Source: Bacillota bacterium
GTDB taxonomy: Bacteria > Bacillota > Limnochordia > DTU087
Assembly: GCA_012798955.1 (NCBI GenBank)
Contig: JAAZMF010000177.1
Coordinates: 1 to 46,132, forward strand
Length of the DNA: 46,132 bases
Reading direction: 5' to 3'
Positions within the stretch are counted from its first letter, which is position 1; every line of letters begins with the position of its first letter. A program made the translations under genes and the position numbers. This document shows, piece by piece, positions 35,807 through 46,132 of this stretch. Below the pieces are notes generated by a model. That model saw nothing but the letters and a program-made list of their open reading frames with translations. It did not search any database and had not been told where the DNA came from.

Positions 35807-36781
35807 ATGTTAAGGTTTATAAAAAAACGCCAAAAGCCGACATCTACGTCTCAGAATCGCATTTTTCAAGGCCTTATCGCTTATGAAGTCACAAAAGGCG
35901 AATTGCCCAAGATCATAGCTGTTAATGATATGCTACCCCAAGGATTTGTGGAAAAAATGATAAGCACCACGTGTCAGATACTACAAGAAAAGGATTCGCC
36001 TATTCCCGGCCTAATCGTAGAGGAATTGGTCACAAATTTGGCCCACGGGGAATTTGCCCATCCGGTCATTACCATTAGCTATGATGGCCGCCAAATGACT
36101 GTTAGTGATCAGGGACCGGGAATCCCTAGCAAAGAAAACGCAGTGAAGCTAGGCTACTATGGTAAACCACCTAAGTTCACTCCTTCCCAGATGCGGGGTG
36201 TAGGAGTAGGATTGCCAATGGTCCGTAAGATGCTGACGTCCATAGAAGGTAAGCTCTTGATCTCAGATAACCTTGGAGGCGGAACAGTCGTAAGAATTTG
36301 GATTCCTCCAGAGATGGTTGACGATACCCGGGAGTCCGAGGAGCTACAAGGGCCCAAAGCCCCGGTAGAACAAGGGTTTCCTCCGCTTTTTGAGCCCGAA
36401 AATGCTCCTACAGAGGAAGGAGATTCTCCTAGGAGGACAGAATCATATATCGAGCGAACCTCGGACGAACGGGGACTAAGCCGAAGTAGTAAAGATGAGT
36501 ATGAGCCCAGTTTGCTGGGCACAGAAGGGCCCGCTGTGGCAGAGGCCCTATCTGATCTACAGACAAAGCTGTCGCGGCGACAGCGTAGAGTTCTGTTCCT
36601 CGTGGCCGATCTTGGGGAGGTAGGACCCTCGACGGCATCGACTGAATTGGACATGTCACTAAGCACGGCTTTCCGAGATCTCGTTACCTTAGAAGAGATG
36701 GATCTAGTTCAATCCGATGAGAATGGTAAGCGGAGCCTTACGCCACTTGGCGCTCGCGTTATAGCTGCGTTGACTGCATAA
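35807..36781 (+). CDS. GHKL-type ATPase fused to a winged helix, between the two origin halves
   Basis: 324 residues. N-terminal ~30 basic residues, then a histidine-kinase-type ATPase fold (about 30-168) with the N box (VEELVTNLAHGE, residues 71-82), G1 box (VSDQGPGI, 99-106) and G2 box (RGVGVGLPMVR, 130-140). There is no phospho-acceptor histidine domain and no transmembrane segment, so it resembles anti-sigma kinases or an isolated ATPase rather than a sensor kinase. Residues 170-250 are a disordered, acidic, Pro/Ser-rich linker. Residues 252-324 form a winged helix (RRQRRVLFLV...STASTELDMSLSTAFRDLVTLEEMDLVQ). ATG 35807 has the perfect site AAGGAGGTGA, 6 bases upstream. It ends 58 bases before dnaA and is probably cotranscribed. 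I do not know its function. Confidence 0.85.
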   Translation: MLRFIKKRQKPTSTSQNRIFQGLIAYEVTKGELPKIIAVNDMLPQGFVEKMISTTCQILQEKDSPIPGLIVEELVTNLAHGEFAHPVITISYDGRQMTVSDQGPGIPSKENAVKLGYYGKPPKFTPSQMRGVGVGLPMVRKMLTSIEGKLLISDNLGGGTVVRIWIPPEMVDDTRESEELQGPKAPVEQGFPPLFEPENAPTEEGDSPRRTESYIERTSDERGLSRSSKDEYEPSLLGTEGPAVAEALSDLQTKLSRRQRRVLFLVADLGEVGPSTASTELDMSLSTAFRDLVTLEEMDLVQSDENGKRSLTPLGARVIAALTA

Positions 36782-36839
36782 TGCAAACGCAAGCAAAAGG
36801 ATAGCTCCGCTAGTTTCTTACTGTCAGGAGGAGTCTGGC

Positions 36840-38276
36840 ATGCAAGAAAGTTTGGCTTCTATATGGGAGGAAACACTTGCCCGCATAGAACCATTGATGC
36901 CTCAATCTAGCTTTAGCACCTGGTTAAAAGGTACTCGTCCTATAACCCTTAATCAAAATGTGCTGTATATCCATATTACTAATGAATTTGCTAAGGATTG
37001 GGTGGATTCTCGCTACAAGGAGCCGATGCAACAGGCCCTGCAAAAGATGGTGGGTCAGAAATGGCAATTGGAATTCGTTCTTCCGGGAGCACCAGTTCCG
37101 GAAAGTCCGCAAAATGGAGGACAAGCCAAACCCGAGCTAAGCAATTTCATCACCAACACACAGGCGGGTAACCCACCCGTTAATCAAAGACCAGGGCAAG
37201 AGGCTACCTTGGAAGTACCGTTTACTAACGTTGTCACTGACGAGATAGTTCCCGGAATCCTTAACCCCAGATATACCTTTGATACCTTTGTGGTTGGCAA
37301 CAGCAATCGATTTGCCCATGCCGCCTCCTTAGCAGTAGCCGAAGCCCCAGCCCGTGCCTATAACCCTTTGTTCGTATATGGCGGGGTGGGCCTTGGCAAA
37401 ACCCACCTAATGCAGGCTATAGGACATTACGCTCTAGAGCATAATCCCCAGTCAAAAGTGGTTTATGTCTCTTCAGAGAAATTTACCAATGACCTAATTA
37501 ATGCCATAGGCAAGAAAGCCATGGTGGAATTCCGTGCCCGCTACCGCAACGTAGATGTGCTTTTGATTGACGATATCCAGTTCGTAGCCGGCAAGGAGAG
37601 TACCCAGGAAGAATTTTTTCATACGTTTAACGCACTCTATGAAGCGAATAAGCAGATAGTCATGACTAGTGATCGCCCTCCAAAAGAGATTCCGACCTTA
37701 GAAGATAGACTCCGTTCAAGATTCGAATGGGGATTAACCACGGATATTCAGCCACCGGATTTGGAGACCAGGATCGCTATCTTGCGCAAAAAGGCGGCCA
37801 CAGACAATCTGGAGATTCCCGAAGAGGTACTAAGCTATATCGCCAACCGGGTACACTCCAATATTCGAGAACTTGAAGGTGCCCTAAATCGCGTGATGGC
37901 GGTAGGATCCTTAAGCCGCCGAGATATTACTATAGAAGTGGCAGAGGAAGGCTTAAAGGATATTGTCAGCTCGGCTAGGCAAAAGCAGATCACCATTGAT
38001 GCAATCCAAAACGTTGTAGCCAGCCATTATTCCATCAAGGTGGCCGATATGCGTAGCAAGAAACGCACACGGGTTGTAACTTTCCCCCGTCAAGTTGCCA
38101 TGTATTTGGCCCGAGATCTCACCGACGCTTCTTTACCTCGGATTGGGGACGAGTTTGGTGGTCGCGATCATACAACAGTTATCCATGCGTGCGACAAGAT
38201 TCAGCGGGCCCTACAAAAAGACCCAAGCCTCCAGAGAGAGGTTAATCAGATTATTCAGCAGCTTCGGAATCCGTAG
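36840..38276 (+). CDS. dnaA: Chromosomal replication initiator DnaA
   Basis: AAA+ initiator that binds DnaA boxes and opens the origin. Domain I: residues 1-85 (MQESLASIWEETLARIEPLM). A variable domain II follows (about 86-135). Domain III has Walker A GGVGLGKTHL at 181-190 and VDVLLIDDIQFVAGKE. Domain IV has the DNA-binding signature GGRDHTTVIHACDKI. 478 residues. ATG 36840 has CAGGAGGAG upstream. A box cluster lies on either side of it and its upstream ATPase gene. Confidence 0.98.
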   Translation: MQESLASIWEETLARIEPLMPQSSFSTWLKGTRPITLNQNVLYIHITNEFAKDWVDSRYKEPMQQALQKMVGQKWQLEFVLPGAPVPESPQNGGQAKPELSNFITNTQAGNPPVNQRPGQEATLEVPFTNVVTDEIVPGILNPRYTFDTFVVGNSNRFAHAASLAVAEAPARAYNPLFVYGGVGLGKTHLMQAIGHYALEHNPQSKVVYVSSEKFTNDLINAIGKKAMVEFRARYRNVDVLLIDDIQFVAGKESTQEEFFHTFNALYEANKQIVMTSDRPPKEIPTLEDRLRSRFEWGLTTDIQPPDLETRIAILRKKAATDNLEIPEEVLSYIANRVHSNIRELEGALNRVMAVGSLSRRDITIEVAEEGLKDIVSSARQKQITIDAIQNVVASHYSIKVADMRSKKRTRVVTFPRQVAMYLARDLTDASLPRIGDEFGGRDHTTVIHACDKIQRALQKDPSLQREVNQIIQQLRNP

Positions 38277-38326
38277 GCGCCGGGCTTAATTTTCCCAACG
38301 AATTTTCTGTGCCTGTGGAGGATTAT

Positions 38327-38413
38327 CTAGATTTACTGATTCAGATCTATATAGATCTAAATATAGTAGTCGTAGTAGTAGGGCCTGTGGAAATGTGGAA
38401 AGCGTGTTATAAT
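38327..38413 (+). other. oriC: oriC part 2: candidate basal unwinding system (AT-rich, DnaA-trios, DnaA boxes)
   Basis: AT-rich DNA at 38327-38363 includes the perfect 16-bp palindrome AGATCTATATAGATCT (38343-38358). Six trinucleotides TAG TAG TCG TAG TAG TAG follow at 38364-38381, then GGCC (38382-38385), then boxes TGTGGAAAT (38386-38394) and TGTGGAAAG (38394-38402). This is the order AT-rich, DnaA-trio, GC, DnaA box described for Bacillus. Further boxes: TTTTCCACA at 38468-38476 and TTATCCAGA at 38516-38524 (each 8/9). Confidence 0.75.
38385..38413 (+). promoter_or_regulatory. Candidate dnaN promoter overlapping DnaA boxes
   Basis: -10 TATAAT (38408-38413) with a weak -35 CTGTGG (38385-38390) at 17-base spacing. 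The -35 lies on the DnaA box 38386-38394, so DnaA binding could repress it. The weak -35 keeps confidence low. Confidence 0.45.
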
Positions 38414-38561
38414 CCAGCAAGACAAGGGCAAGTCAGTGTGGGTAAGCTGTGGAAGGTTGAGTTCAAGTTTTCCACATATACACACAGGATGTGAGGGAGA
38501 GAAAGAGTACACAGTTTATCCAGATGCCATGCACATCTTTTTCAACAGGGGGCATTGAGTG

Positions 38562-39665
38562 ATGCAATTTATTGGCATGCAAGGTGAATTATTGCGATGC
38601 CTACAGACGGTGGAGAAAGCAGTGGCAACTCGAGATACTTCACCAGCACTGACAGGTGTCTATATGGAGTGTGAAGACGGACGACTTGTGGTGAGGGCTT
38701 CAGATTCTGAGTTGACTATAGAAGCCCACGCACAAGTTGAAGTAGCTCGGGAAGGCAACGTCATATTAGAGGCGAAATTTTTCATACCTCTAATCAGACG
38801 TTTACCGGCGGGGGAGGTAATAGTTAAGTTTCTCCCAGAACAACAGATGCTTGAGATTGCCGCCGGCAACGGAAACTTTAGGTTGCAGACAATGGTTGCC
38901 GAAGAGTTTCCCAAATTGGATATTAGTGGGCGGGAGCCGCTTGCTAACTTACCGAGTCATTTATTGGCCAAGATGATTAAGCAAACTGTCTATGCTACTA
39001 GGAAAGAACAAGGACACAGTGCTTTCACGGGGATTCTAATGGAGTGCTCGTCCAACGAGATTAGGCTCGTGGCCACCGATAGTAGTCGTTTGTGTTTTAA
39101 TCGTCAGGGAATTCCCCAGGGGAATGACTTCAGATTCATTGTGCCTGCCAGAACATGTAGTGAATTGTTGCGCATCTTACCAAGTGAAGAGGAAGCTTTC
39201 GTCGAGATCTCTCTTCTGGGAAACCAAGTGGTTTTTTCCCTAGATGATGCAATAGTTGTCTCGCGACTACTAGAGGGGCAATATCCAGATTATAATCGGG
39301 TGATTCCAAAGGGTACGGATGTGGAGATTGTCGCCCTTTGCTCAGAGCTTGCTGCCGCTTTAGAGCGGGCTAATCTTATGGGCAAGAAAGGTCCTGCTAT
39401 TGTTACTTTTGATCTAGAAGAGGGGCTATTGAATCTACGATCTCGGGATCCTGATCTTGGGGAATCGAAAGAAATTCTTAATGTAGAGCACACAGGAGAC
39501 GGGGTAAAAAGCTCTTTTCAGGCTAGGTTTGTGCTGGAGATGTTAAGGACGGTAGAGAGTGATAAGGTCACCATTGGACTTAGCAATGGACTAAATCCTG
39601 GGATTATTCGGCCTGAGGATAGTGAAGACTACTTGTATGTAATCATGCCGGTACGGACAGTTTGA
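38562..39665 (+). CDS. dnaN: DNA polymerase III beta subunit (sliding clamp)
   Basis: Ring-forming processivity factor; three repeated domains of about 120 residues each. MQFIGMQGELLRCLQTVEKAV, ILMECSSNEIRLVATDSSRL, EGQYPDYNRVIPK and the C-terminal YVIMPVRTV are typical. 367 residues from ATG 38562; GTG 38559 is the alternative. AGGGGG lies about 9 bases upstream. Confidence 0.97.
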   Translation: MQFIGMQGELLRCLQTVEKAVATRDTSPALTGVYMECEDGRLVVRASDSELTIEAHAQVEVAREGNVILEAKFFIPLIRRLPAGEVIVKFLPEQQMLEIAAGNGNFRLQTMVAEEFPKLDISGREPLANLPSHLLAKMIKQTVYATRKEQGHSAFTGILMECSSNEIRLVATDSSRLCFNRQGIPQGNDFRFIVPARTCSELLRILPSEEEAFVEISLLGNQVVFSLDDAIVVSRLLEGQYPDYNRVIPKGTDVEIVALCSELAAALERANLMGKKGPAIVTFDLEEGLLNLRSRDPDLGESKEILNVEHTGDGVKSSFQARFVLEMLRTVESDKVTIGLSNGLNPGIIRPEDSEDYLYVIMPVRTV

Positions 39666-39682
39666 CAGATCGAGGGTGTTGT

Positions 39683-39913
39683 ATGAGAATGGAAGAGTAC
39701 ACTGATGTCAGGATAATCACTGACACTATAAAGCTTGAGCAACTACTGAAGCTAGCAGGCATTACCGCTACTGGCGGTGAGGCTAAGCTGATTATTCAGG
39801 GTGGCGGGGTATCGGTAAATGGGGACGAAGAACGGCGCCGAGGTAAACAGCTTCGGGCCGGTGATATGGTGGATATAGAAGGCCGGGGGCGGCTACGGGT
39901 TGTTCAGGGCTAG
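39683..39913 (+). CDS. yaaA: S4-domain protein YaaA (RlbA-type)
   Basis: 76 residues with an S4 RNA-binding fold: TIKLEQLLKLAGITATGGEAK, GGGVSVNGDEERRRGKQLRAGDMV. The gene sits in the conserved dnaN-yaaA-recF order. ATG 39683 follows GAGGGTG by 4 bases; ATG 39689 is also possible, and TTG 39662 overlaps the dnaN stop by 4 bases. Its role (ribosome-associated in Bacillus) is not tested here. Confidence 0.93.
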   Translation: MRMEEYTDVRIITDTIKLEQLLKLAGITATGGEAKLIIQGGGVSVNGDEERRRGKQLRAGDMVDIEGRGRLRVVQG

Positions 39914-39930
39914 AGTTGGGAGTGCCAAAT

Positions 39931-41061
39931 GTGCATGTAAGAGCCTTGGAATTAAGCCATTACAGGAATTACCGGCATTTGGTCGTAAATCTAGATCCTT
40001 GTCTTAATATTTTTGTAGGTGATAACGCTCAAGGCAAGACCAATCTAATGGAATCAGTCTATCTTCTGGCTACCGGTCGATCCCATCGGACATTTCGGGA
40101 TACGGATTTAATTAGTTGGGACGGAGAAGAGGCGCAGATTAAGGCCCAGGTTGAATCAGGCATGGGCAGTTTTACCATGCGGGTGATTCTAGCCCGCAAT
40201 CATCGGAAGCGCTTCTGGGTGGGTGGAGAGGAGCTTCGTCGGCAATCAGAGTTGCTTGGATATGTGAACGTTGTTTTATTTTGCCCCGATGACTTGCAGT
40301 TAGTTAAGGGTAGTCCAAGCCTCCGGCGGCATTTTATCGATCTATGTTTGGCTCAAGTGAGCAAGGTATATCGCCATGATCTAGTGAGCTATAATAAGGT
40401 GCTACAGCAAAGAAATAACTTGCTCAAAGATACCGTTGGGGACAGAGGACGGGCTGATCTTTTATCGATTTGGGATGAACAGCTAATCCAGTATGGTAGT
40501 CAGGTAATGCATCGTCGAGCACTAGCCATAGAGTTGATGGCTAAATTCGCTGCCGCTAGTCATAGCAGAATTAGTGGCGGTGATGAGATATTAGGTATGT
40601 GTTACCAGCCATTCTATGGTAATATGAGAAAAGTCACCAGCTCCATATCGCAGGAGGAGATTGCCCAGGAGTTTGCCAAGGCACTAGATAGGAATAGACC
40701 CCAGGAACTGAGACGGGGAACTACTCTGGTAGGCCCCCAAAGGGATGATATTGTCTTTGAGATAGATGGCAAAGATGCCCGCCAATTCGCTTCCCAGGGA
40801 CAGCAGCGGACAGTAGTTCTGGCCACTAAACTCGCCGAGCTAGAATTCATGCGTGAAGAGGTGGGTGAATACCCGATTTTGCTGTTGGATGATGTGCTGT
40901 CGGAATTGGATTTTTCCCGTCGCTCGGCGTTTCTTGAAACCATTGGTAACAAGGTGCAGACATTGCTGACCACAACTGATAGAGGTAGTTTCCGATCCAC
41001 TGATCTGATGCGATCCCAGGAATATACCATTAGTGAAGGTCAGCTAATCTCGGAAGGGTGA
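39931..41061 (+). CDS. recF: DNA replication and repair protein RecF
   Basis: SMC-like ABC ATPase acting in gap repair. Walker A GDNAQGKTNL, GRSHRTFRDTDLI, the signature region RQFASQGQQRTVVLATKLAELE and Walker B ILLLDDVLSELD are all present. GTG 39931 is preferred because GGGAG lies 8 bases upstream and the protein starts VHVRALELSHYRNY (376 residues). TTG 39916 is in frame but has no ribosome site. Confidence 0.97.
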   Translation: MHVRALELSHYRNYRHLVVNLDPCLNIFVGDNAQGKTNLMESVYLLATGRSHRTFRDTDLISWDGEEAQIKAQVESGMGSFTMRVILARNHRKRFWVGGEELRRQSELLGYVNVVLFCPDDLQLVKGSPSLRRHFIDLCLAQVSKVYRHDLVSYNKVLQQRNNLLKDTVGDRGRADLLSIWDEQLIQYGSQVMHRRALAIELMAKFAAASHSRISGGDEILGMCYQPFYGNMRKVTSSISQEEIAQEFAKALDRNRPQELRRGTTLVGPQRDDIVFEIDGKDARQFASQGQQRTVVLATKLAELEFMREEVGEYPILLLDDVLSELDFSRRSAFLETIGNKVQTLLTTTDRGSFRSTDLMRSQEYTISEGQLISEG

Positions 41062-41066
41062 TCAAT

Positions 41067-41324
41067 TTGTTTGTTCATCTTGGGAAAAACGCTGTAGTGC
41101 GTTCTAACCAGATAGTGGCCATTATTGATTGGCAGACCTTGCAGGATTCTGAGGTCAATCAGGCTTACATGGAGCGGGTTAACCAAGGCCAAAAGATTAA
41201 GGATGTCTCTGGTGGTCGCCCAAATTCTATGGTTATCACCGGTGATGATATATACCTGTCAACTATTTCCAGCACGACCCTGAAGAAGCGGGCTGAAAAC
41301 CCGCAATACCTAGCCTGCGACTAA
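41067..41324 (+). CDS. remB: RemB/DUF370-family extracellular-matrix regulator homologue
   Basis: 85 residues in the usual place between recF and gyrB. TTG 41067 is preferred: the product then begins FVHLGKNAVVRSNQIVAIID, matching RemB (which starts MYIHLG), and GGAAGG is 8 bases upstream. GTG 41058 overlaps recF by 4 bases. The RemA/RemB fold (DUF370) is DNA-binding in Bacillus. The C-terminus ITGDDIYLSTISSTTLKKRAE is of RemA/RemB type. Confidence 0.9.
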   Translation: MFVHLGKNAVVRSNQIVAIIDWQTLQDSEVNQAYMERVNQGQKIKDVSGGRPNSMVITGDDIYLSTISSTTLKKRAENPQYLACD

Positions 41325-43289
<1,965 letters not shown>

Positions 43290-43322
43290 AGGGCCCAGCC
43301 GCAAAGAGGTGAAAAACAAGAC

Positions 43323-45752
43323 ATGGATCTTTTTAATCATAAAATAATTCCAGTTGGTATTAAAGAACAGATGAAGACATCTTACTTGCGCTATGCCATG
43401 TCAGTTATAGTCGATCGGGCCCTACCTGATGTGCGAGATGGTCTAAAACCAGTTCAACGACGAATCTTGTACAGTATGAGTGAGTTGGGCATGCGCCCCG
43501 ATCGCCCCCATAGGAAGTCAGCCCGTATCGTGGGAGAAGTAATCGGTAAGTATCATCCCCACGGTGAGTCGGCCATCTATGATGCTATGGTGCGCATGGC
43601 CCAAGATTTCTCCTTTCGATATATGTTGGTGGATGGCCATGGAAACTTCGGTTCCGTTGATGGTGACCCGGCCGCGGCCATGCGTTATACGGAAGCAAGA
43701 ATGTCGAAGCTAGCCGAAGAAATGTTGCGGGATCTAGATAAGGATACCGTAGACTTTATGCCGAACTTCGATGATAGCCTAGAACAACCGCAAGTACTTC
43801 CCTCGCGGTTTCCCAATATGCTCGTCAATGGTGCCTCTGGTATAGCAGTAGGTATGGCGACAAATATACCACCCCACAATCTGGGTGAGGTGATTGACGG
43901 CCTTGTCATGTTAATAGACAACCCGGATCTACCAGTTAAAGCCCTACAGAAGGCTGTTAAAGGGCCGGATTTTCCCACTGGTGGGATTATTCTTGGCAGA
44001 GAAGCCATTGATGAGGCTTATGCCACCGGCCGAGGTCGTATTCGGATGCGGGCCCGAGTTCAATTAGAGCAGCTATCAAATGGGAGAACCCGTATAGTTG
44101 TCACAGAACTCCCTTATATGGTGAATAAGGCTAATCTCATTGAGAAAATAGCCCATCTAGTTAGGGACAAGCGGATCGAGGGTATCACTGATCTCAGAGA
44201 TGAATCTGATCGAACAGGCATGAGGATCACCATAGAAATTCGTCGGGACACAAATCCCCATGTGGTGCTCAATCAGTTATACAAACATACCCAGCTTCAG
44301 GAGACCTTTGGTGTGATTATGCTTGCCCTAGTAGATGGTCAACCTCAAGTATTGACCCTCAAAGAGGCTATGCAGTACTATCTAGATCATCAGAGAGAAG
44401 TTGTAACTCGTCGCACTCGTTTTGAGTTGCGCAGAGCTGAAGAGCGGGCACATATCCTGGAAGGCTATCGTATTGCCCTTGATCATATTGATGAGATTAT
44501 CCGGTTGATAAGAGGCTCTTCCAGTGATCGTGAGGCTAGGGAAGGGCTAATTAGTCGCTTCGGCCTTACCGAAAAGCAAGCCGTGGCCATCTTGGATATG
44601 CAGCTGCGGCGTTTGACGGGTCTAGAAAGAGAAAAAATCGAAAGTGAATATGCGGAACTACTCACTAAGATTGCTCGCTATAGGGAGATCCTGGCAGATG
44701 TCAAGGAAGTTTATGGGATTGTTCGAGAAGAGCTGCTAGAGATCAAAAGTAAATACAGTGATCCCAGGAGAACTGAGATTACCGGCCACTCCGGTGATAT
44801 CCAGATTGAGGACTTGATTGCCGACGAAGACATAGTCGTCACCTTGACCCATCAAGGCTATATCAAGCGAATCCCAGTTAACGCCTATAGAAGTCAGAGG
44901 CGAGGTGGGAGAGGTGTTACGGCCCTTACTATGAAGGAAGAGGATTTTGTCGAGCACCTCTTCGTTACTTCGACCCATGCTCATATCGTCTTTTTCACCA
45001 ATAAGGGAAGGATGTATAGGCTCAAAGGCTATGAGATTCCTGAGGCGGGTCGACAGGCTAGAGGTGTGGCCATAATTAACTTGATTCAGATTGAACCAGG
45101 AGAAAAAGTGCAGGCAGCCATTGTCATCAGTGAATATGGTGACAGTGAATATCTGTTGATGGGAACCAAACAGGGTCGTGTAAAAAAGACGGCTCTTCAG
45201 GAATTTGACAGCCCCAGGGTAGGACTGATTGGTATCGTTTTGGAGGAGGGGGACGAACTCATTGGAGTGAAGATTACCGGAGGCGATGAGGAGATCCTCC
45301 TGGTAACGAGTGAGGGTATGTCCATTCGCTTCAGTGAAAAAGAGATCCGGCCAATGGGCAGAGCTACCATGGGGGTTAAAGGTATCACCCTAGATGAAGG
45401 CGATGAAGTTGTTGGTATGAATGTGGTTGAGCCCGATGCCAAATTACTGGTTGTAACCGAGAAAGGCTATGGGAAGCGTACAGATCTAGCCGAGTACCGC
45501 TCCCAGGGCCGCGGTGGTAAGGGCATTAAGACTATTAATCAGACTGAGAAAACTGGCAGTATTGCTGGGGCTAAGGTGGTAAGGGAAGGCGAAGAACTCA
45601 TGATCATCAATTCCCAGGGATTGATGATTCGCCAGCCGGTATCAGATATATCTGTTTATGGACGTAATACCCAGGGTGTCAAGCTAATGCGAGTTGAGGA
45701 CGACGATGTGGTTGTGGCCATTGCCTTAATGGCTGGTCAGGAAGATGAATAG
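43323..45752 (+). CDS. gyrA: DNA gyrase subunit A
   Basis: Breakage-rejoining subunit. Active-site tyrosine in [11 protein letters not shown]. The quinolone region [17 protein letters not shown] has serine and aspartate at the resistance positions 83 and 87 (E. coli numbering), so no sign of the common resistance changes. The C-terminal pinwheel contains the GyrA box QRRGGRG, which marks gyrase rather than topoisomerase IV. 809 residues; AGAGGTGA upstream of ATG 43323. Confidence 0.98.
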   Translation: MDLFNHKIIPVGIKEQMKTSYLRYAMSVIVDRALPDVRDGLKPVQRRILYSMSELGMRPDRPHRKSARIVGEVIGKYHPHGESAIYDAMVRMAQDFSFRYMLVDGHGNFGSVDGDPAAAMRYTEARMSKLAEEMLRDLDKDTVDFMPNFDDSLEQPQVLPSRFPNMLVNGASGIAVGMATNIPPHNLGEVIDGLVMLIDNPDLPVKALQKAVKGPDFPTGGIILGREAIDEAYATGRGRIRMRARVQLEQLSNGRTRIVVTELPYMVNKANLIEKIAHLVRDKRIEGITDLRDESDRTGMRITIEIRRDTNPHVVLNQLYKHTQLQETFGVIMLALVDGQPQVLTLKEAMQYYLDHQREVVTRRTRFELRRAEERAHILEGYRIALDHIDEIIRLIRGSSSDREAREGLISRFGLTEKQAVAILDMQLRRLTGLEREKIESEYAELLTKIARYREILADVKEVYGIVREELLEIKSKYSDPRRTEITGHSGDIQIEDLIADEDIVVTLTHQGYIKRIPVNAYRSQRRGGRGVTALTMKEEDFVEHLFVTSTHAHIVFFTNKGRMYRLKGYEIPEAGRQARGVAIINLIQIEPGEKVQAAIVISEYGDSEYLLMGTKQGRVKKTALQEFDSPRVGLIGIVLEEGDELIGVKITGGDEEILLVTSEGMSIRFSEKEIRPMGRATMGVKGITLDEGDEVVGMNVVEPDAKLLVVTEKGYGKRTDLAEYRSQGRGGKGIKTINQTEKTGSIAGAKVVREGEELMIINSQGLMIRQPVSDISVYGRNTQGVKLMRVEDDDVVVAIALMAGQEDE

Positions 45753-45781
45753 CTTTAGGTGAGAAATGCCAAGATGGGTGG

Positions 45782-45813
45782 ACAAAGGCTGGGTCTATTG
45801 ATCCAGCCTTTGT
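45782..45813 (+). terminator. Hairpin after gyrA
   Basis: An 11-bp perfect stem (ACAAAGGCTGG with CCAGCCTTTGT) and a 10-base loop, 29 bases past the gyrA stop. It lacks a following T-run, so it may act as a pause, stabilising or weak-termination hairpin. Confidence 0.45.
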
Positions 45814-45909
45814 GGAAGGGGAGTAGGGATTGTCGAAAACTCATCCCAGCAAGTAGTATTACCGTAATAGGTCTTTCTTGTCTAGTATGTTCTGGAAGTT
45901 GGCGACCTA

Positions 45910-45938
45910 TTGCTTCCTCCCATAGACTGTGGTAGAAT
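45910..45938 (+). promoter_or_regulatory. rRNA operon promoter
   Basis: -35 TTGCTT (45910-45915), 17-base spacer, -10 TAGAAT (45933-45938). It is about 140 bases upstream of the 16S gene, as expected. The inverted GCGACC/GGTCGC (45902-45907, 45955-45960) flanks it. Confidence 0.7.
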
Positions 45939-45982
45939 AGACACTACCAACGGGGGTCGCTAGGCCTCTAGATTGACTTGAA

Positions 45983-45998
45983 CCTTGAAAACTGAACA
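45983..45998 (+). other. Conserved rRNA leader segment
   Basis: CCTTGAAAACTGAACA, a motif widely seen in Firmicute rRNA leaders and spacers, where it contributes to pre-rRNA pairing and processing. It supports the rrn assignment. Confidence 0.65.
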
Positions 45999-46077
45999 GC
46001 GTAATAAAAAGAAAGCTTGTGCAGCCAAAGTTTGAAAGCAAGCCAGAATCATGTACCGGTAGGGATATAGATAAATC

Positions 46078-46132
46078 TTTAACGGAGAGTTTGATCCTGG
46101 CTCAGGACGAACGCTGGCGGCGTGCCTAATAC
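46078..46132 (+). rRNA. rrs: 16S ribosomal RNA, 5' end (cut by window edge)
   Basis: The universal 5' sequence including AGAGTTTGATCCTGGCTCAG (the 8-27 region) begins at 46086, followed by GACGAACGCTGGCGGCGTGC. Mature start is estimated at about 46078. Only 55 bases are in the window, too few for taxonomy. Confidence 0.97.

Noticed and set aside
35689-35886. A 65-residue plus-strand open frame just before the ATPase gene
   Set aside because: It overlaps the start of the ATPase gene in another frame, has no ribosome site and no recognisable features; it looks like chance.
38309-38494. A 61-residue plus-strand open frame in the dnaA-dnaN gap
   Set aside because: It runs through the AT-rich, trio and DnaA-box elements, has no ribosome site, and its composition follows those repeats.

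Overview
The window is a replication-origin region of an endospore-forming Firmicute (Bacillota), of clostridial or Limnochordia-like grade rather than Bacillus itself. The evidence is the gene order rpmH-rnpA-yidD-yidC-jag-mnmE-mnmG-rsmG-noc-parA-parB on one side of the origin and dnaA-dnaN-yaaA-recF-remB-gyrB-gyrA-rrn on the other; spore-former markers (YyaC, LonC, Noc, YkuS, a DUF951 protein); a zinc-type S18; and split GcvPA/GcvPB. TTG is used unusually often as a start codon. The species assignment is inference.

Layout. From 1 to about 35.1 kb nearly everything is on the minus strand, that is, transcribed away from the origin. Left to right: an ABC-F ATPase fragment, a small membrane protein and ddl; two plus-strand genes of unknown function meeting aroE tail to tail; the cluster MazG-like/yybS/rplI/lonC/aroE; the rpsF-ssb-rpsR operon with a strong promoter and terminator; and a long run gcvT-gcvH-gcvPA-gcvPB-pheA-DUF951-ychF. 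Next come ilvE, a VanW protein, a tail-anchored TPR protein, a YkvI-type transporter, the spore protease yyaC (plus strand), ykuS, larC and larB. Two perfect parS palindromes lie between larC and larB. Then follow parB, parA, noc, rsmG, two adjacent mnmG-type genes, mnmE, jag, yidC, yidD, rnpA and rpmH.

The origin is split in two. One DnaA-box cluster (35376-35569) lies between rpmH and a GHKL-ATPase/winged-helix gene that precedes dnaA. A second element in the dnaA-dnaN gap has the layout of a basal unwinding system: AT-rich DNA, TAG-type DnaA-trios, a short GC block and DnaA boxes. Rightward of it lie dnaN, yaaA, recF, remB, gyrB and gyrA, then an rrn promoter and the 5' end of a 16S rRNA gene cut by the window edge.

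How it works together. Replication initiation (DnaA, oriC, DnaN), segregation (ParA, ParB, parS) and division placement (Noc and a perfect Noc-binding palindrome inside noc) sit together with tRNA wobble modification (MnmE/MnmG), ribosome assembly and membrane insertion. The most notable departures from the textbook arrangement are the ATPase-wHTH gene inside the origin, the tandem divergent MnmG paralogues, the parS pair in the larC-larB gap, and a structured, riboswitch-like leader before the glycine-cleavage genes that does not match the glycine riboswitch. No insertion sequence, prophage, CRISPR array or tRNA gene was seen.
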